Shown: positions 46,551 to 55,660, numbered from the stretch's first letter. The stretch: DNA of 64,000 nt from Spartinivicinus poritis (GCF_028858535.1 NZ_JAPMOU010000007.1:122487-186486); one strand, 5' to 3'. Translations and numbers: made by a program. The notes: a model not told the origin generated them from the letters alone.

Positions 46551-47299
46551 ACATAGTAAACCTTAAACTGCAGGATATTAACGTTTGGAGTAAATAGTTA
46601 GTAGACAAGCAAACGTGGTTTAATTTGTAGATATATATTTTCAAGAAAAATATATAAGCACTTACTTTTATACTATGCAGAAGAGTCTGTTAATTATGAC
46701 ATCCATAATTTAGTTATAAACTAATGCCATTATCTACCAGACATGCCATAGTCATTCTTACCAAAGTAATCTATCTTACCAGCTATCTATTCGGCCAATT
46801 AGTTACTTGGCCAGTAAATTTAACTACTTACATTGCCTTTGTGAGTTAGCATTAGACTACATAATTCTTACTATTAAAATCTGCTAATCTGCATTCTTAG
46901 ACTCTGATCAATAATTTAGAGCCGACCAATTATTTATTGATCACTAAAAATAAAAAGTGACTCGCACTCCCATAGCCAAAGCGAGTAGCTTTTAGAGTCA
47001 CCCCCTAAGAAGCGAGCTAAATAATGCTCTCTCTTATATTCAGCAAGCGTTACAACAGCAAGCTTCGAAGAGCTTAGAAAATATATAGGGAGCAGAGCTG
47101 AGGCTGGGTGAAATAGTAGTTATCGAATTATTCACGAAGTGTATAGGTGGGAAAGTTAAGCAAACACAGTTATATCTATTTACAGCAACTTAACTACAAG
47201 ATATTTTTTAATGTTAAGCTCTAATCAGGTTAATGAAGTAAGACCTTAACTCTGAGTAATCAGAAGGCCTTCTCTCTAGCATATAACTAGAATGTAGGC
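46551..47299. other. Long intergenic region between the receiver-like gene and a small ORF
   Basis: About 750 AT-rich bases with no convincing gene on either strand. It contains the promoter region of the receiver-like gene and a terminator-like hairpin (46957-47001). Confidence 0.5.
46957..47001 (-). terminator. Terminator-like structure with two alternative stems
   Basis: GTGACTC (46957-46963) pairs with GAGTCAC (46995-47001), and the overlapping ACTCGC (46960-46965) pairs with GCGAGT (46981-46986). The two stems share bases and exclude each other. On the minus strand they are followed by TTTTTATTTTT. It lies about 300 bases downstream of the small ORF at 47300-47458. Confidence 0.42.
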
Positions 47300-47458
47300 C
47301 TAATCATGATTAACTGACAACTCTATAACATGCTGATCAGAGGGTTGAGCATTAGCCTTATAGTCGTCAGCATTCTCAGCATTAGTGCCCAAAATGAAGG
47401 CAGCGCATACAGCTGTCAGCATGATGGCACAGGCTTTCAATAGGTTTTTATCAAACAT
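47300..47458 (-). CDS. Small membrane or exported peptide, 52 residues
   Basis: A short frame with an ATG at 47458 and a strong ribosome site (GAGGTGG, about 6 bases upstream). The product begins MFDKNLLKACAIMLTAVCAAFILG, which is a transmembrane segment or signal peptide, followed by a polar, acidic tail of about 28 residues. There is no recognisable family. It lies in the space after the second protease cassette and reads the same way. The ribosome site and the clean hydrophobic profile argue that it is real. Function unknown. Confidence 0.5.
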   Translation of the reverse strand: MFDKNLLKACAIMLTAVCAAFILGTNAENADDYKANAQPSDQHVIELSVNHD

Positions 47459-47732
47459 ATTTGCCACCTCAATCAATATATAAATAAATATCTACCTTGT
47501 AACTGGGCTTGATTATAGAAGTCTACTTAATAAAAAAAAGAGAACCTACGCACAAGATTCAATCCCAGCTGTCAAAAAAATTATCACTTGTGGCCTTGGT
47601 CTCTTTGCTTTTTTGCGTGATTACACATTGTTACAAATAGGTAATAACGCTTATCTATAGGTGTCTACTCACAACAAACTAGTACCAAACCCCACAACTA
47701 TCAAAACTTAACAGGTGTATCACTATTTGACA

Positions 47733-49874
47733 CTATTTTTTCTTTACACTGATGTCATCAATGAAGAAGTCATTACCTGGCTCAGGGCCAAACAGATACA
47801 GGTGAATAAATTTAACATTGCCTTTTGCCTGGAAGCTCAAATCCCCCGAGACCTTAGTCCACTGCTGACCAACTGGTAACTTAGCTGTTTTAACTCTATG
47901 CCAGTGGTAGCCCTCATCATCCACATAAAAAAGCTGGATATCAATCAGCTGCTCTTTTGCCTGATCAGCTGCCTGCCTGGCACTCAAGTTAAATTGGTAT
48001 TGCTTACCACTTTCTAACAAGCCTTTTACATCCAAAGCAGGCCCTGAATACCAGTGACTTCTCCCTGACACTTTCAAGCTGTACTGACCAGTTTCAGCTA
48101 CTTCTTTTGAGCGAGAGACCTGATCAACTCCAAAGAAAGGAATCCAGCCATGTAAACCTAGTTCAAAGTCATGATTGAACACGTCTGTATTTGGTTTAGG
48201 GGGCTCTCCACCGACTTGGGCCAGCTTAACTTCATCAACATTCAGCGCATACTCAGCTTTAGGACCAAACAATAACACCTGAACCTTTTTCAATTCACCT
48301 AATGCTTGAATTTTAAACTTATTTTTCACCAAGCTCATTTCATTACTGGTAATAGATTTATTGACTAAATACTGGTAATGAACACCCACTTCATCAGTTA
48401 TTTTTAGAGCTATTCGGGCCATGCCTCTAATTTGCTGCTTGGAATCTATCTGCATTTTTGCTGATATTTCGTATTCAGTATCAAGCTTTACTTTTTCCGT
48501 AATATCTTGAATAACGCCATCATAAAATGCCTTACGATTTTTAATGGATAAAATATTATCTTTACCACAAGATTTTTGTTTCTCAACTTTTTCTAAGCTC
48601 ACGTTACTGTTGTGGAAAGACTTCCAAGGATTGAGACTGTTAAAGTCACCTTCTACAATCAGGTTATTAGCCATATGAGGTTTCTTACAAAGATCTGTGT
48701 TTGGTTTATCATCATCACCTGGATCTGGGTTATCGTCTCCACCAGGACAATCTGGCCCACCAGAGCCACCATCAGGCTTATCATTAGATTTAATAATTGC
48801 AGACACAATATTTGAATAGTCAGAGTCGCCCATCTCATTAACAGCTTTTACTCGATAATCATAATGCTTATCCAATAACACTGCTGTATCTGTATATGAG
48901 GTAGTATTTGCTTCCAACTCAATCAAATTTGCCCAATCATTATTTTCCTTCAGTTTACGTTGCAGAATAAATTTTTCTTCGTTATTACTGTTATCCTTCC
49001 AGCTCAACATTATTGTTTTGTCATCTTTATCGCCCTTACCAAAAAGCTCTGTTGGCTTACTTGGCTTTTCTTTATCGTCATCAGGATTCGGTTTAACCGT
49101 CCCCACAAAACTAGCGACTTGACTCGCCACTACTTTTAGATTTTCAACCGCATCAGCCCCATTAGCACTATTTTTATCAACTCCACAGGGCTGATTCTTA
49201 CATTTATTTTGCGTAGGACTGGAAAACTGTTGTACGTGCTTAGCTCCATTAAAGGTTTTTGGGTAAGCCATGATAGTTGTAAATAACCCATTTACCCCAT
49301 GCCCTCTGGCCCAAGGAAAAATACCGCCAACACGACCAGAAGGATTCTCATTTTGAGCTGAATGCCCTAATCCCATGTTATGACCAAGCTGGTGCACATA
49401 AGCCAGCAATCCACATTCTGCGCCAATAACGTTGAAACCATAGCCACTAGCACTACGATTAAACTTACCTGTTTCTGCATTCCCTTTAGGTACCCAAGCC
49501 GTACCACAAATATCTTTCTCACGAAGAGTAATTAAGGTAACCAAGTCGGCGCCATATTGCTTACGTAAGCCTGCTATTTTTTGATCATCCGTAAATTTTT
49601 TAAGGGTACTGCTGGATACATTCCCCAATGCATCTTCTGTTTGGCCTGAGTAGACAACTCTCAGTTTTATGTCAACATCACTATTACGATAGCTTTGGTT
49701 TGCATACTCAACCAAGTTAGTAATATGAGCATTCATATCTTTAACTTTGCTTGCTGCTTCAGGGGTATATAACAGCATCACATCGACAGTCGTTGTTGCC
49801 AGTGCCTGCCCGGTAATTAATGATGACACAGCCAAACTCAAGCCAATCAACGCCTGTCTACTTTGTGAGTACAT
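47733..49874 (-). CDS. Reprolysin-like metalloprotease homolog with HQLGH motif (probable pseudoprotease), FN3 and carbohydrate-binding modules
   Basis: A 713-residue precursor. Signal peptide to about QALA (residue 26), then the catalytic-type domain starts directly (TTVDVMLLYTPEAA). The zinc site reads YVHQLGHNMGLGHS: His161, His165 and His171 are kept, but the catalytic Glu is Gln162 (codon CAG at 49391-49389). The Met-turn (IMAYPK) is present. A fibronectin type III domain (about 285-370), a Gly/Asp/Pro linker and two CBM4/9-like modules (about 395-555 and 570-713) follow. Loss of the Glu normally abolishes activity, so it may be a binding protein, decoy or regulator. It lies 49 bases after its own propeptide-like gene. 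Confidence 0.87.
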   Translation of the reverse strand: MYSQSRQALIGLSLAVSSLITGQALATTTVDVMLLYTPEAASKVKDMNAHITNLVEYANQSYRNSDVDIKLRVVYSGQTEDALGNVSSSTLKKFTDDQKIAGLRKQYGADLVTLITLREKDICGTAWVPKGNAETGKFNRSASGYGFNVIGAECGLLAYVHQLGHNMGLGHSAQNENPSGRVGGIFPWARGHGVNGLFTTIMAYPKTFNGAKHVQQFSSPTQNKCKNQPCGVDKNSANGADAVENLKVVASQVASFVGTVKPNPDDDKEKPSKPTELFGKGDKDDKTIMLSWKDNSNNEEKFILQRKLKENNDWANLIELEANTTSYTDTAVLLDKHYDYRVKAVNEMGDSDYSNIVSAIIKSNDKPDGGSGGPDCPGGDDNPDPGDDDKPNTDLCKKPHMANNLIVEGDFNSLNPWKSFHNSNVSLEKVEKQKSCGKDNILSIKNRKAFYDGVIQDITEKVKLDTEYEISAKMQIDSKQQIRGMARIALKITDEVGVHYQYLVNKSITSNEMSLVKNKFKIQALGELKKVQVLLFGPKAEYALNVDEVKLAQVGGEPPKPNTDVFNHDFELGLHGWIPFFGVDQVSRSKEVAETGQYSLKVSGRSHWYSGPALDVKGLLESGKQYQFNLSARQAADQAKEQLIDIQLFYVDDEGYHWHRVKTAKLPVGQQWTKVSGDLSFQAKGNVKFIHLYLFGPEPGNDFFIDDISVKKK

Positions 49875-49923
49875 GCAACCAAACTCCTATTATTAGCAAA
49901 GCTTTTCTTTTTAAATAGCAGGA

Positions 49924-50640
49924 TTAACTACGATCTTTTGGCGGCTCAACTGGTACTTCTGGTGCTGGGATTGCATCATTAAAATTAGTGATTGTTTTTG
50001 CAATATCATCTTCACTAATCATGGTGGCTTTACCCGAGGCATTATCAATGCGCACTGAATACACACCATCACCAGTAGATACAGTTACATAAGTTTCTAC
50101 TTCACCACGAGTAACAATCACATTATCATTTTCAGAACCATTATTTATTTTGCCTTTAAATACATGCACATCATCCAACTGATTATGAGTAGTAGTAAGC
50201 TCTGCTTGATATGACTGATTTAATGCTGGCACTTCAAACTCAAGGGTTTGTCCCAATTGCAACGAGCTAATTAACTGTGGATTAACCTGCAAATGGGTTG
50301 TTGGAATGCCATTTTCATCAACTGTTTGTTCCTGTTCTGAGGCCTGCCACATACTGGTAACTTCATTAGGGTCTACTTCAGGTAAGGCTGGAGCTGGTTC
50401 TGGTAATGGTATTTCAGCTGGCTCTGAAGCAGCAACATCATTCACAACTTCTTCTGTCGCAGGGATTGCCGCTACCGCTTGAGTATTAGTTTGCACTGGC
50501 TCGTTGGTTTCACTACCTGCAGACTCAACCGGTTGACTCACTGGCTGATTGCTACGTTGCTCAGAAGGCATCATCATTACGGTTGCACCAATACCAACCA
50601 CTACAGCACCAACACCAAGGAATAGCTTTGAACCTTTCAT
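49924..50640 (-). CDS. Membrane-anchored propeptide-like protein, second copy
   Basis: A 238-residue paralog of the protein at 44727-45395. It has an N-terminal anchor (LFLGVGAVVVGIGATVMMM), a long acidic, Pro/Ala-rich linker (about 30-110), and the conserved beta-rich domain (about 115-215: LQVNPQLISSLQLGQTLEFEVPAL, VHVFKGKINNGSENDNVIVTRGE, YVTVSTGDGVYSVRIDNASG). The domain matches its paralog block for block, while linkers differ. The start at 50640 has AGAGGA 8 bases upstream; the frame upstream to 50679 is probably not used. It sits directly before the HQLGH protease homolog, so the pair was duplicated as a unit. Confidence 0.68.
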   Translation of the reverse strand: MKGSKLFLGVGAVVVGIGATVMMMPSEQRSNQPVSQPVESAGSETNEPVQTNTQAVAAIPATEEVVNDVAASEPAEIPLPEPAPALPEVDPNEVTSMWQASEQEQTVDENGIPTTHLQVNPQLISSLQLGQTLEFEVPALNQSYQAELTTTHNQLDDVHVFKGKINNGSENDNVIVTRGEVETYVTVSTGDGVYSVRIDNASGKATMISEDDIAKTITNFNDAIPAPEVPVEPPKDRS

Positions 50641-51498
50641 AATTTTTTCCTCTAAAAAGGGCTTATATGAGAAAATCATTTAGCATAAAAAATAAGAAGG
50701 CCTGCATTAATGGATTCAGCAGCCTACAGCACTTTAAAAGATTAGTCTTTATCAAAAAGCACCTTACTTTTTCTTGCTATACCCTACACTTTACGCACTC
50801 TACGCTTTGGGTATATGGCAACTCACTCGTCAAAAAAAATAATCACTAAACAAAAATTTGAGCTACCAAACATTAAGCCGTAACATACACTCAATTCAGC
50901 CGTTTTTATTTAAAGAAGCGATGAATGAATACCTAGTTACAAAAGCATTTAGCCATTCAGACTTTATAAAGCACCTTCAAAATTAAATGCAAATCAACGA
51001 CAGTATTAACTGGAAGCGAGTATAAAAAGGAAAGCAACACTAAAAAGCGAATTTTCGCACATCTAGGGATTTCACTTTAGGTGTATTAACAAGCTGTAGT
51101 ATTATTCACAGCCTATACGCGACCTATATCTACTCGGTAATAGACCTTGCTCATAGATAGCAAACAAGTCTTTCTTCCAATACTCAAGGGCACCTCTAAT
51201 TTAAAACAATTGGCTCACCCCATTATCAACAAACTATACAGTATAGTGGATCAAATATTAAACAACCCTTGAGATCAAATTTTATTTTAGTTTCTTTTAA
51301 AAAATAACCAGGCATTGCTTTCAATAATTAAATTAAAACTCATATAAGACAAATTTAGTGGATTAAATATCAATTTAACTATCAATATAGCGCTATGCTT
51401 TTTAACAAAGCATACAAGCTTTTATCGTAAATTCAATGAGTTAATCAGTTCACCCATAAAACAAAAATGAGAATAGTACTTTTTATCAGGATTTTGTA
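50641..51498. other. Intergenic region between divergent protease units
   Basis: About 860 bases, very AT-rich, without a credible gene. It should contain the promoters of the second cassette (leftward) and of the S1 protease (rightward). One 15-base palindrome is noted at 51233-51247; nothing else is recognised. Confidence 0.5.
51233..51247. promoter_or_regulatory. Palindrome ACTATAC-A-GTATAGT upstream of the S1 protease gene
   Basis: Seven-base arms in perfect inversion around one base, about 250 bases before the protease start. The form suits a dimeric DNA-binding regulator. There is no second copy in the window, so this is only a candidate. Confidence 0.25.
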
Positions 51499-53040
51499 AT
51501 GAATAAGCAAAATAGCGTACCACTATTTATGCTAAGCAGCCTTTTTTTAGCTGTAACAGGCTTTGCTCATGCAAATAGTGAAAACCTTCTTCAACCAAAT
51601 GATAATTATACACCACCTGACTTCAACAATAACACACATGAAATTGTTGGTGGCCGCCCCTCTAATTTTGAGGAGCGTAAATGGATGGTTTGGCTAGGTG
51701 GCTGTGGTGGCAGCTTGCTCAATAAACAATGGGTGCTTACAGCTGCTCACTGCTCTCCCAGAGCAGGTACCAGAGTAACTGTTGGCCGTTATGATCGAAC
51801 CACAAATAAAGGCGAAGTTATTAGAGCAGAAAAAGCCATTATTCATCCACAATATAATTCACGCAACAATGATCATGATATAGCACTAATTAAATTACAA
51901 CGCCCAGTAAGTAGCAGTTTAAATATTACCCCTATTAATCTAGCTGATACCAATGTTTATCATAATGCAATCAAACCAGGTACCAAAGTAACGGTAGCAG
52001 GCTGGGGTAATACACGACAGAATATCATGCTTTCCAATAAATTAATGGAAGTTGATGTTCCTGTTGTCAGCAAGCAAGAGTGTAACCGTGCCTATAGAGG
52101 TATTACTGACAATATGGTCTGTGCCGGCTACAAACAAGGCGGCAAAGACTCTTGCCAAGGCGACAGCGGCGGCCCTTTATTTATTAAATGGTATGATAAA
52201 GTTTATCAAATTGGCATCGTGAGTTGGGGAAAAGGTTGTGCTCGACCAGGCTATCCAGGCGTTTATACTAAAGCTGCTAACTATTATGAGTGGGTGAAAA
52301 AGTATGTTCCTTTAGGCAACAGCCAACCACCAGGGGATGATAACCCACCGCAGCCACCAGTGCCTCCAGTCCCCCCACCTGATAAACCAGATGACGATGG
52401 TCCAGACTGGCCAAAACCTCCTGGAGATGATGATAATCCGCCTCCTCCTCCACCCCCAGGGGATGACAACGATGGGCCTGATTGGCCGGACGATGATACA
52501 CCTCCACCACCACCCACACCACCAGGTGATGATGACCCAGACTGGCCTAAGCCTCCTGGAGATGATGACAACCCTCAACCACCTCCTCCCCCACCTCCAG
52601 GTGATGGCGATGATCCAGTACCACCCGATGGTCCATGTAAACCACCAAATGATCCAAACTGGCCTAAGCCTCCCAACTGGCCTGACTGGCCCAAACCTAA
52701 TTGGCCCGACAATAATAAACATGCCAGCAAGATACCTAATGGACAACAGTTTGCGTTTAAGCAATTAGCAGCTAAAGCAGGTGACTGGCTGTATTACACA
52801 ATAAATGTACCGGCTAATACAAAAATGTTAGAGGTTCAAACAGGGAGAGGTAATGGTAATGCCAACTTATTTATCAGTACAGGCACTCTACCTAACGAAA
52901 GCAGCAGTGCCTGCACCTCAGCCAAAGCAAGCAATGGTGAGTACTGTCGTATAGACTATCCAACCGCTGGCGTTTGGTATATTGGTATTAAAGCCGAGCA
53001 AGGTTTTTCTAACTTAATATTAAAAGCCAGAGCCAAGTAG
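51499..53040 (+). CDS. Secreted trypsin-like S1 serine protease with Pro/Asp-rich linker and PPC domain
   Basis: A 513-residue precursor. Signal peptide to about residue 26 (AHA/NS), a short propeptide, then a chymotrypsin-fold domain from Ile49. The triad is His84 (LTAAHC), Asp127 (DHDIALIKL) and Ser223 (CQGDSGGPL); Asp217 in the S1 pocket predicts cleavage after Arg or Lys. The activation site reads HE-IVGG, so Glu and not Arg/Lys precedes Ile49. Residues 275-410 are a repetitive Pro/Asp/Gly/Trp linker. The last 100 residues form a bacterial pre-peptidase C-terminal (PPC) domain. CAGGA precedes the start. Transcribed alone, it ends at a strong terminator. Confidence 0.92.
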   Translation: MNKQNSVPLFMLSSLFLAVTGFAHANSENLLQPNDNYTPPDFNNNTHEIVGGRPSNFEERKWMVWLGGCGGSLLNKQWVLTAAHCSPRAGTRVTVGRYDRTTNKGEVIRAEKAIIHPQYNSRNNDHDIALIKLQRPVSSSLNITPINLADTNVYHNAIKPGTKVTVAGWGNTRQNIMLSNKLMEVDVPVVSKQECNRAYRGITDNMVCAGYKQGGKDSCQGDSGGPLFIKWYDKVYQIGIVSWGKGCARPGYPGVYTKAANYYEWVKKYVPLGNSQPPGDDNPPQPPVPPVPPPDKPDDDGPDWPKPPGDDDNPPPPPPPGDDNDGPDWPDDDTPPPPPTPPGDDDPDWPKPPGDDDNPQPPPPPPPGDGDDPVPPDGPCKPPNDPNWPKPPNWPDWPKPNWPDNNKHASKIPNGQQFAFKQLAAKAGDWLYYTINVPANTKMLEVQTGRGNGNANLFISTGTLPNESSSACTSAKASNGEYCRIDYPTAGVWYIGIKAEQGFSNLILKARAK

Positions 53041-53061
53041 TCACATTACTTTATTTGAGGT

Positions 53062-53096
53062 AACAAAAAAGCCGCTTTTTAAGCGGCTTTTTTGTT
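53062..53096. terminator. Bidirectional rho-independent terminator
   Basis: A perfect 16-base stem (AACAAAAAAGCCGCTT and its complement) with a TTT loop, placed between the convergent S1 protease and TPR genes. T runs are present on both strands. Confidence 0.9.
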
Positions 53097-53108
53097 GGGT
53101 TTATTAAT

Positions 53109-53978
53109 TTACTTTTGCTTGGTCCTTAATAACGCTGTCATTGTTTGCGCTAAATCTTTAATTGCTTGATTATCTTTTCTAATAACCAACCAACGTTGAC
53201 CGTCAACCGGATGCTTTAACCAGCACACCTTTTCTACTTGCGAACATTTATAATCAACAAATGGGTCTACACCATAAACTGATAGTCTAGAGCTTGAAAA
53301 ACGTTTGTTTGCATCCGCCGCTAGTGAGCTTCGGCGAGTAACAAACAATTCACCCTGTTTATTTGTGGTAACCGAATAAATTAAATCAGCTTCTTTATTT
53401 AAATTAATTAGCTTACCGGTACGTACTGCATAATTATTTAAAATAGCATTTATGTGTCTTAGTAGTGCTTCTTCATCATTTTCGGTTAAATACAGTTTTT
53501 TCAGCGAGGTAACCATCTTTTCAGACTTACTTGGCCCGGCTTTAATAGCATCAACCGGAATTTTACTGGTAGGTTGGCTGGCCTTAGCCTTTACTACAAG
53601 TTTTTCTTCTGCTTCGGTATAAAGTGCTAATGCCTGCTGGTAAAACTCACCTTCCTTACCAGCTTTTGTCAGGTAACGCTCAAGATTCTCCTGAGCCTGG
53701 GATAACTTACCATTACGCAGTAATACCTGCCCATATAAAAAATAAAACTTATCAGGCGTACTTACTTGCAAAGTAACCGCCCGTTGCAAATAGTCTTCTG
53801 CTTGGGAAAATTCTTGATTGTTAATGTGTTTTTCAGCGGCAAGGATATACCTGTCCACTTCTATCTCTGCTGGTAAGTTTGCCCCTTGAACAGACCAGCT
53901 AAACATTGCAGTAAAAGCAATTGCGCTTAGTTTTAGCATCCTTAGTTTGTTCCCACAGTTTCTGTTATACAGTCTCAT
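53109..53978 (-). CDS. Exported TPR-containing protein of unknown function
   Basis: A 289-residue protein with an N-terminal signal sequence (hydrophobic core LSAIAFTAMFSWSVQGA). Tetratricopeptide-like helices follow at about 35-120 (AEKHINNQEFSQAEDYLQRAVTL, YGQVLLRNGKLSQAQENLERYL), and then a C-terminal domain with two Cys (YKCSQVEKVCWLKHP) that could form a disulfide in the periplasm. I do not recognise the family. The ATG at 53978 has GAGG about 5 bases upstream; an internal ATG at 53939 would give a shorter signal peptide. Confidence 0.65.
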   Translation of the reverse strand: MRLYNRNCGNKLRMLKLSAIAFTAMFSWSVQGANLPAEIEVDRYILAAEKHINNQEFSQAEDYLQRAVTLQVSTPDKFYFLYGQVLLRNGKLSQAQENLERYLTKAGKEGEFYQQALALYTEAEEKLVVKAKASQPTSKIPVDAIKAGPSKSEKMVTSLKKLYLTENDEEALLRHINAILNNYAVRTGKLINLNKEADLIYSVTTNKQGELFVTRRSSLAADANKRFSSSRLSVYGVDPFVDYKCSQVEKVCWLKHPVDGQRWLVIRKDNQAIKDLAQTMTALLRTKQK

Positions 53979-54293
53979 CACTACCTCACCTGTATTTTCC
54001 ATCCCATTGGGTGTGTGTTATGCAGTTTCGGCTCAGGCTGTTCCATCAATACCTTTTCCCATGACAACCCTTATAAGTCATGCACATGAAAAGTTAACAG
54101 GCCCCCCAGCGGCCATTTCTAAACTGCATCTTATTTAGTTGGGCCTTTGCAGATATATCCTATAGGGCCCTTGTTATGAGGCTATCAAACAGCGCCTGCT
54201 TTCACCTTAGTATAAATATCCTTGGTTGGCAGCACCCATTGATAAGCTCCTTACTGCTATTATCGCATCACTGTGTCAAAGCAGCAGGTCAAA
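53979..54293. other. Intergenic region between the TPR gene and nfeD
   Basis: About 315 bases. No gene, repeat or clear promoter is seen. Confidence 0.45.
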
Positions 54294-54746
54294 TTATGTG
54301 CTAATTCTCTCAACCTTTAAAACCAGGTTATCTATACCCACTACTTTTACCTGGGTACCTGCTGGCATATCCTCCCCTGACACTTGCCAGTAACTGTCAT
54401 CCAGTCGAACTCGTCCACGGCCACTACTGATATCATCAACTAATATTGTGACTCGTCCCACATGCTGCTGGCCACGTTGATTAAGTAGTGGCTGCTCAGT
54501 ACTTTGTGGATTGACTTTCAGAAATCGCCACCAGCCCAAAGCAGTCACTACTGATAGAATGGCAAAAACCAACAGCTGCCACTGCCAGCTAAACTCTGGT
54601 ACCAGCCACTTGATAATACCTACAACAATGGCCGCTATGCCAATCCACAGAAAGTAGCCACCAGTACCAAATACTTCAGCTGCTAACAATAAGAAACCTA
54701 AGCCAAACCAAAACCAGAAATTAAGGGCTTCAACTAACTCTAACAA
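54294..54746 (-). CDS. NfeD family membrane protein
   Basis: A 150-residue inner-membrane protein with about three hydrophobic segments in the first 80 residues and a C-terminal OB-fold soluble domain (VGRVTILVDDISSGRGRVRLDDSYWQVSGEDMPAGTQVKVVGIDNLVLKVE). NfeD proteins pair with SPFH proteins, as E. coli YbbK/QmcA does, and the two are thought to organise membrane microdomains or protease access. The start is two bases after the SPFH stop, so they form one operon. Confidence 0.88.
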   Translation of the reverse strand: MLELVEALNFWFWFGLGFLLLAAEVFGTGGYFLWIGIAAIVVGIIKWLVPEFSWQWQLLVFAILSVVTALGWWRFLKVNPQSTEQPLLNQRGQQHVGRVTILVDDISSGRGRVRLDDSYWQVSGEDMPAGTQVKVVGIDNLVLKVERIST

Positions 54747-54748
54747 AG

Positions 54749-55660
54749 CTATTTCCTATCAACAGACTTAACAATTTCAGTAATGCCTGCAACAGAGCCC
54801 ACGACACTACTTGCTTCTAAAGGCATCATAATAATCTTACTGTTATCTGACGCAGTCAGCTGGCCTAATGCCTCAACATATTTTTGTGCCACAAAGTAGT
54901 TGACTGCATTAATGTCTCCCTCAGCTATTGCAACAGATACCATTTGAGTAGCTTTTGCTTCTGCTTCAGCCGCTCTTTCTCTTGCTTCAGCCTCTAAAAA
55001 TGCTGCCTGACGCTCACCCTCAGCTTTAAGAATTTCACCCTGCTTTTCACCTTCTGCTTTTAAAATTTCCGCCTGCCGTAAGCCTTCTGCTTCAAGAATT
55101 GCAGCCCGTTTCTCCCGCTCCGCTTTCATTTGGTTAGCCATTGCCTCAACCAAGTCTGCCGGCGGCGTAATGTCTTTAATTTCAACCCGAGTGACTTTCA
55201 CCCCCCAAGGGTTGGTAGCTTCATCAACGATTCTCAATAACCGCTCATTAATTTGATCCCGCTGAGACAGAATACCATCCAGTTCCATTGACCCTAAAAC
55301 CGTTCTGATATTGGTCACCACCAAATTAGCGATCGCACGCTCTAAATTATTCACTTCATAAGATGCCTGAGCAGCATTAACCACTTGATAGAAGCAAACT
55401 GCATCGATAGTGACCATCGCATTATCAGAGCTAATCACTTCTTGAGGAGCAATATCTAGCACGGTCTCCATCATATTCATTTTGTGGCCAACGCGGTCAA
55501 TCAATGGAATAATGATGTTTAACCCTGGCGTCAGTGACCGGGTAAATCGACCGAACCGCTCCACCGTCCACTGATAACCCTGGGGTACTGACTTCACCCC
55601 CATAAAAACCAGTACTAACAGGAAAAAAATAACGGTACCAATTACATATAATGATTCCAT
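54749..55660 (-). CDS. SPFH domain (stomatin/QmcA-like) membrane protein
   Basis: A 303-residue protein anchored by one N-terminal segment ([17 protein letters not shown]). The SPFH domain spans about 20-190, with [31 protein letters not shown] and [27 protein letters not shown] coiled coil of AEG-rich heptads follows (about 195-240, with near-repeats [11 protein letters not shown] / [11 protein letters not shown]). Such proteins form large oligomeric cages or rafts in the inner membrane and modulate FtsH-type proteases. Paired with the NfeD gene downstream. Confidence 0.9.
   Translation of the reverse strand: MESLYVIGTVIFFLLVLVFMGVKSVPQGYQWTVERFGRFTRSLTPGLNIIIPLIDRVGHKMNMMETVLDIAPQEVISSDNAMVTIDAVCFYQVVNAAQASYEVNNLERAIANLVVTNIRTVLGSMELDGILSQRDQINERLLRIVDEATNPWGVKVTRVEIKDITPPADLVEAMANQMKAEREKRAAILEAEGLRQAEILKAEGEKQGEILKAEGERQAAFLEAEARERAAEAEAKATQMVSVAIAEGDINAVNYFVAQKYVEALGQLTASDNSKIIMMPLEASSVVGSVAGITEIVKSVDRK

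Noticed and set aside
50667..50849. 60-codon frame in the gap before the S1 protease
   Set aside because: The product is basic and of random composition, and the start overlaps the leader of the propeptide-like gene.
52330..52640. Repeated units that might be read as a CRISPR array or VNTR
   Set aside because: The repeats are in-frame codons of the protease linker, of unequal length and without spacers.
52284..52764. Long antisense frames opposite the S1 protease linker
   Set aside because: They arise because the repetitive Pro/Asp/Gly codons lack stops in the other frames; products are low-complexity Gly/Ser or Trp/Arg and have no start signal.
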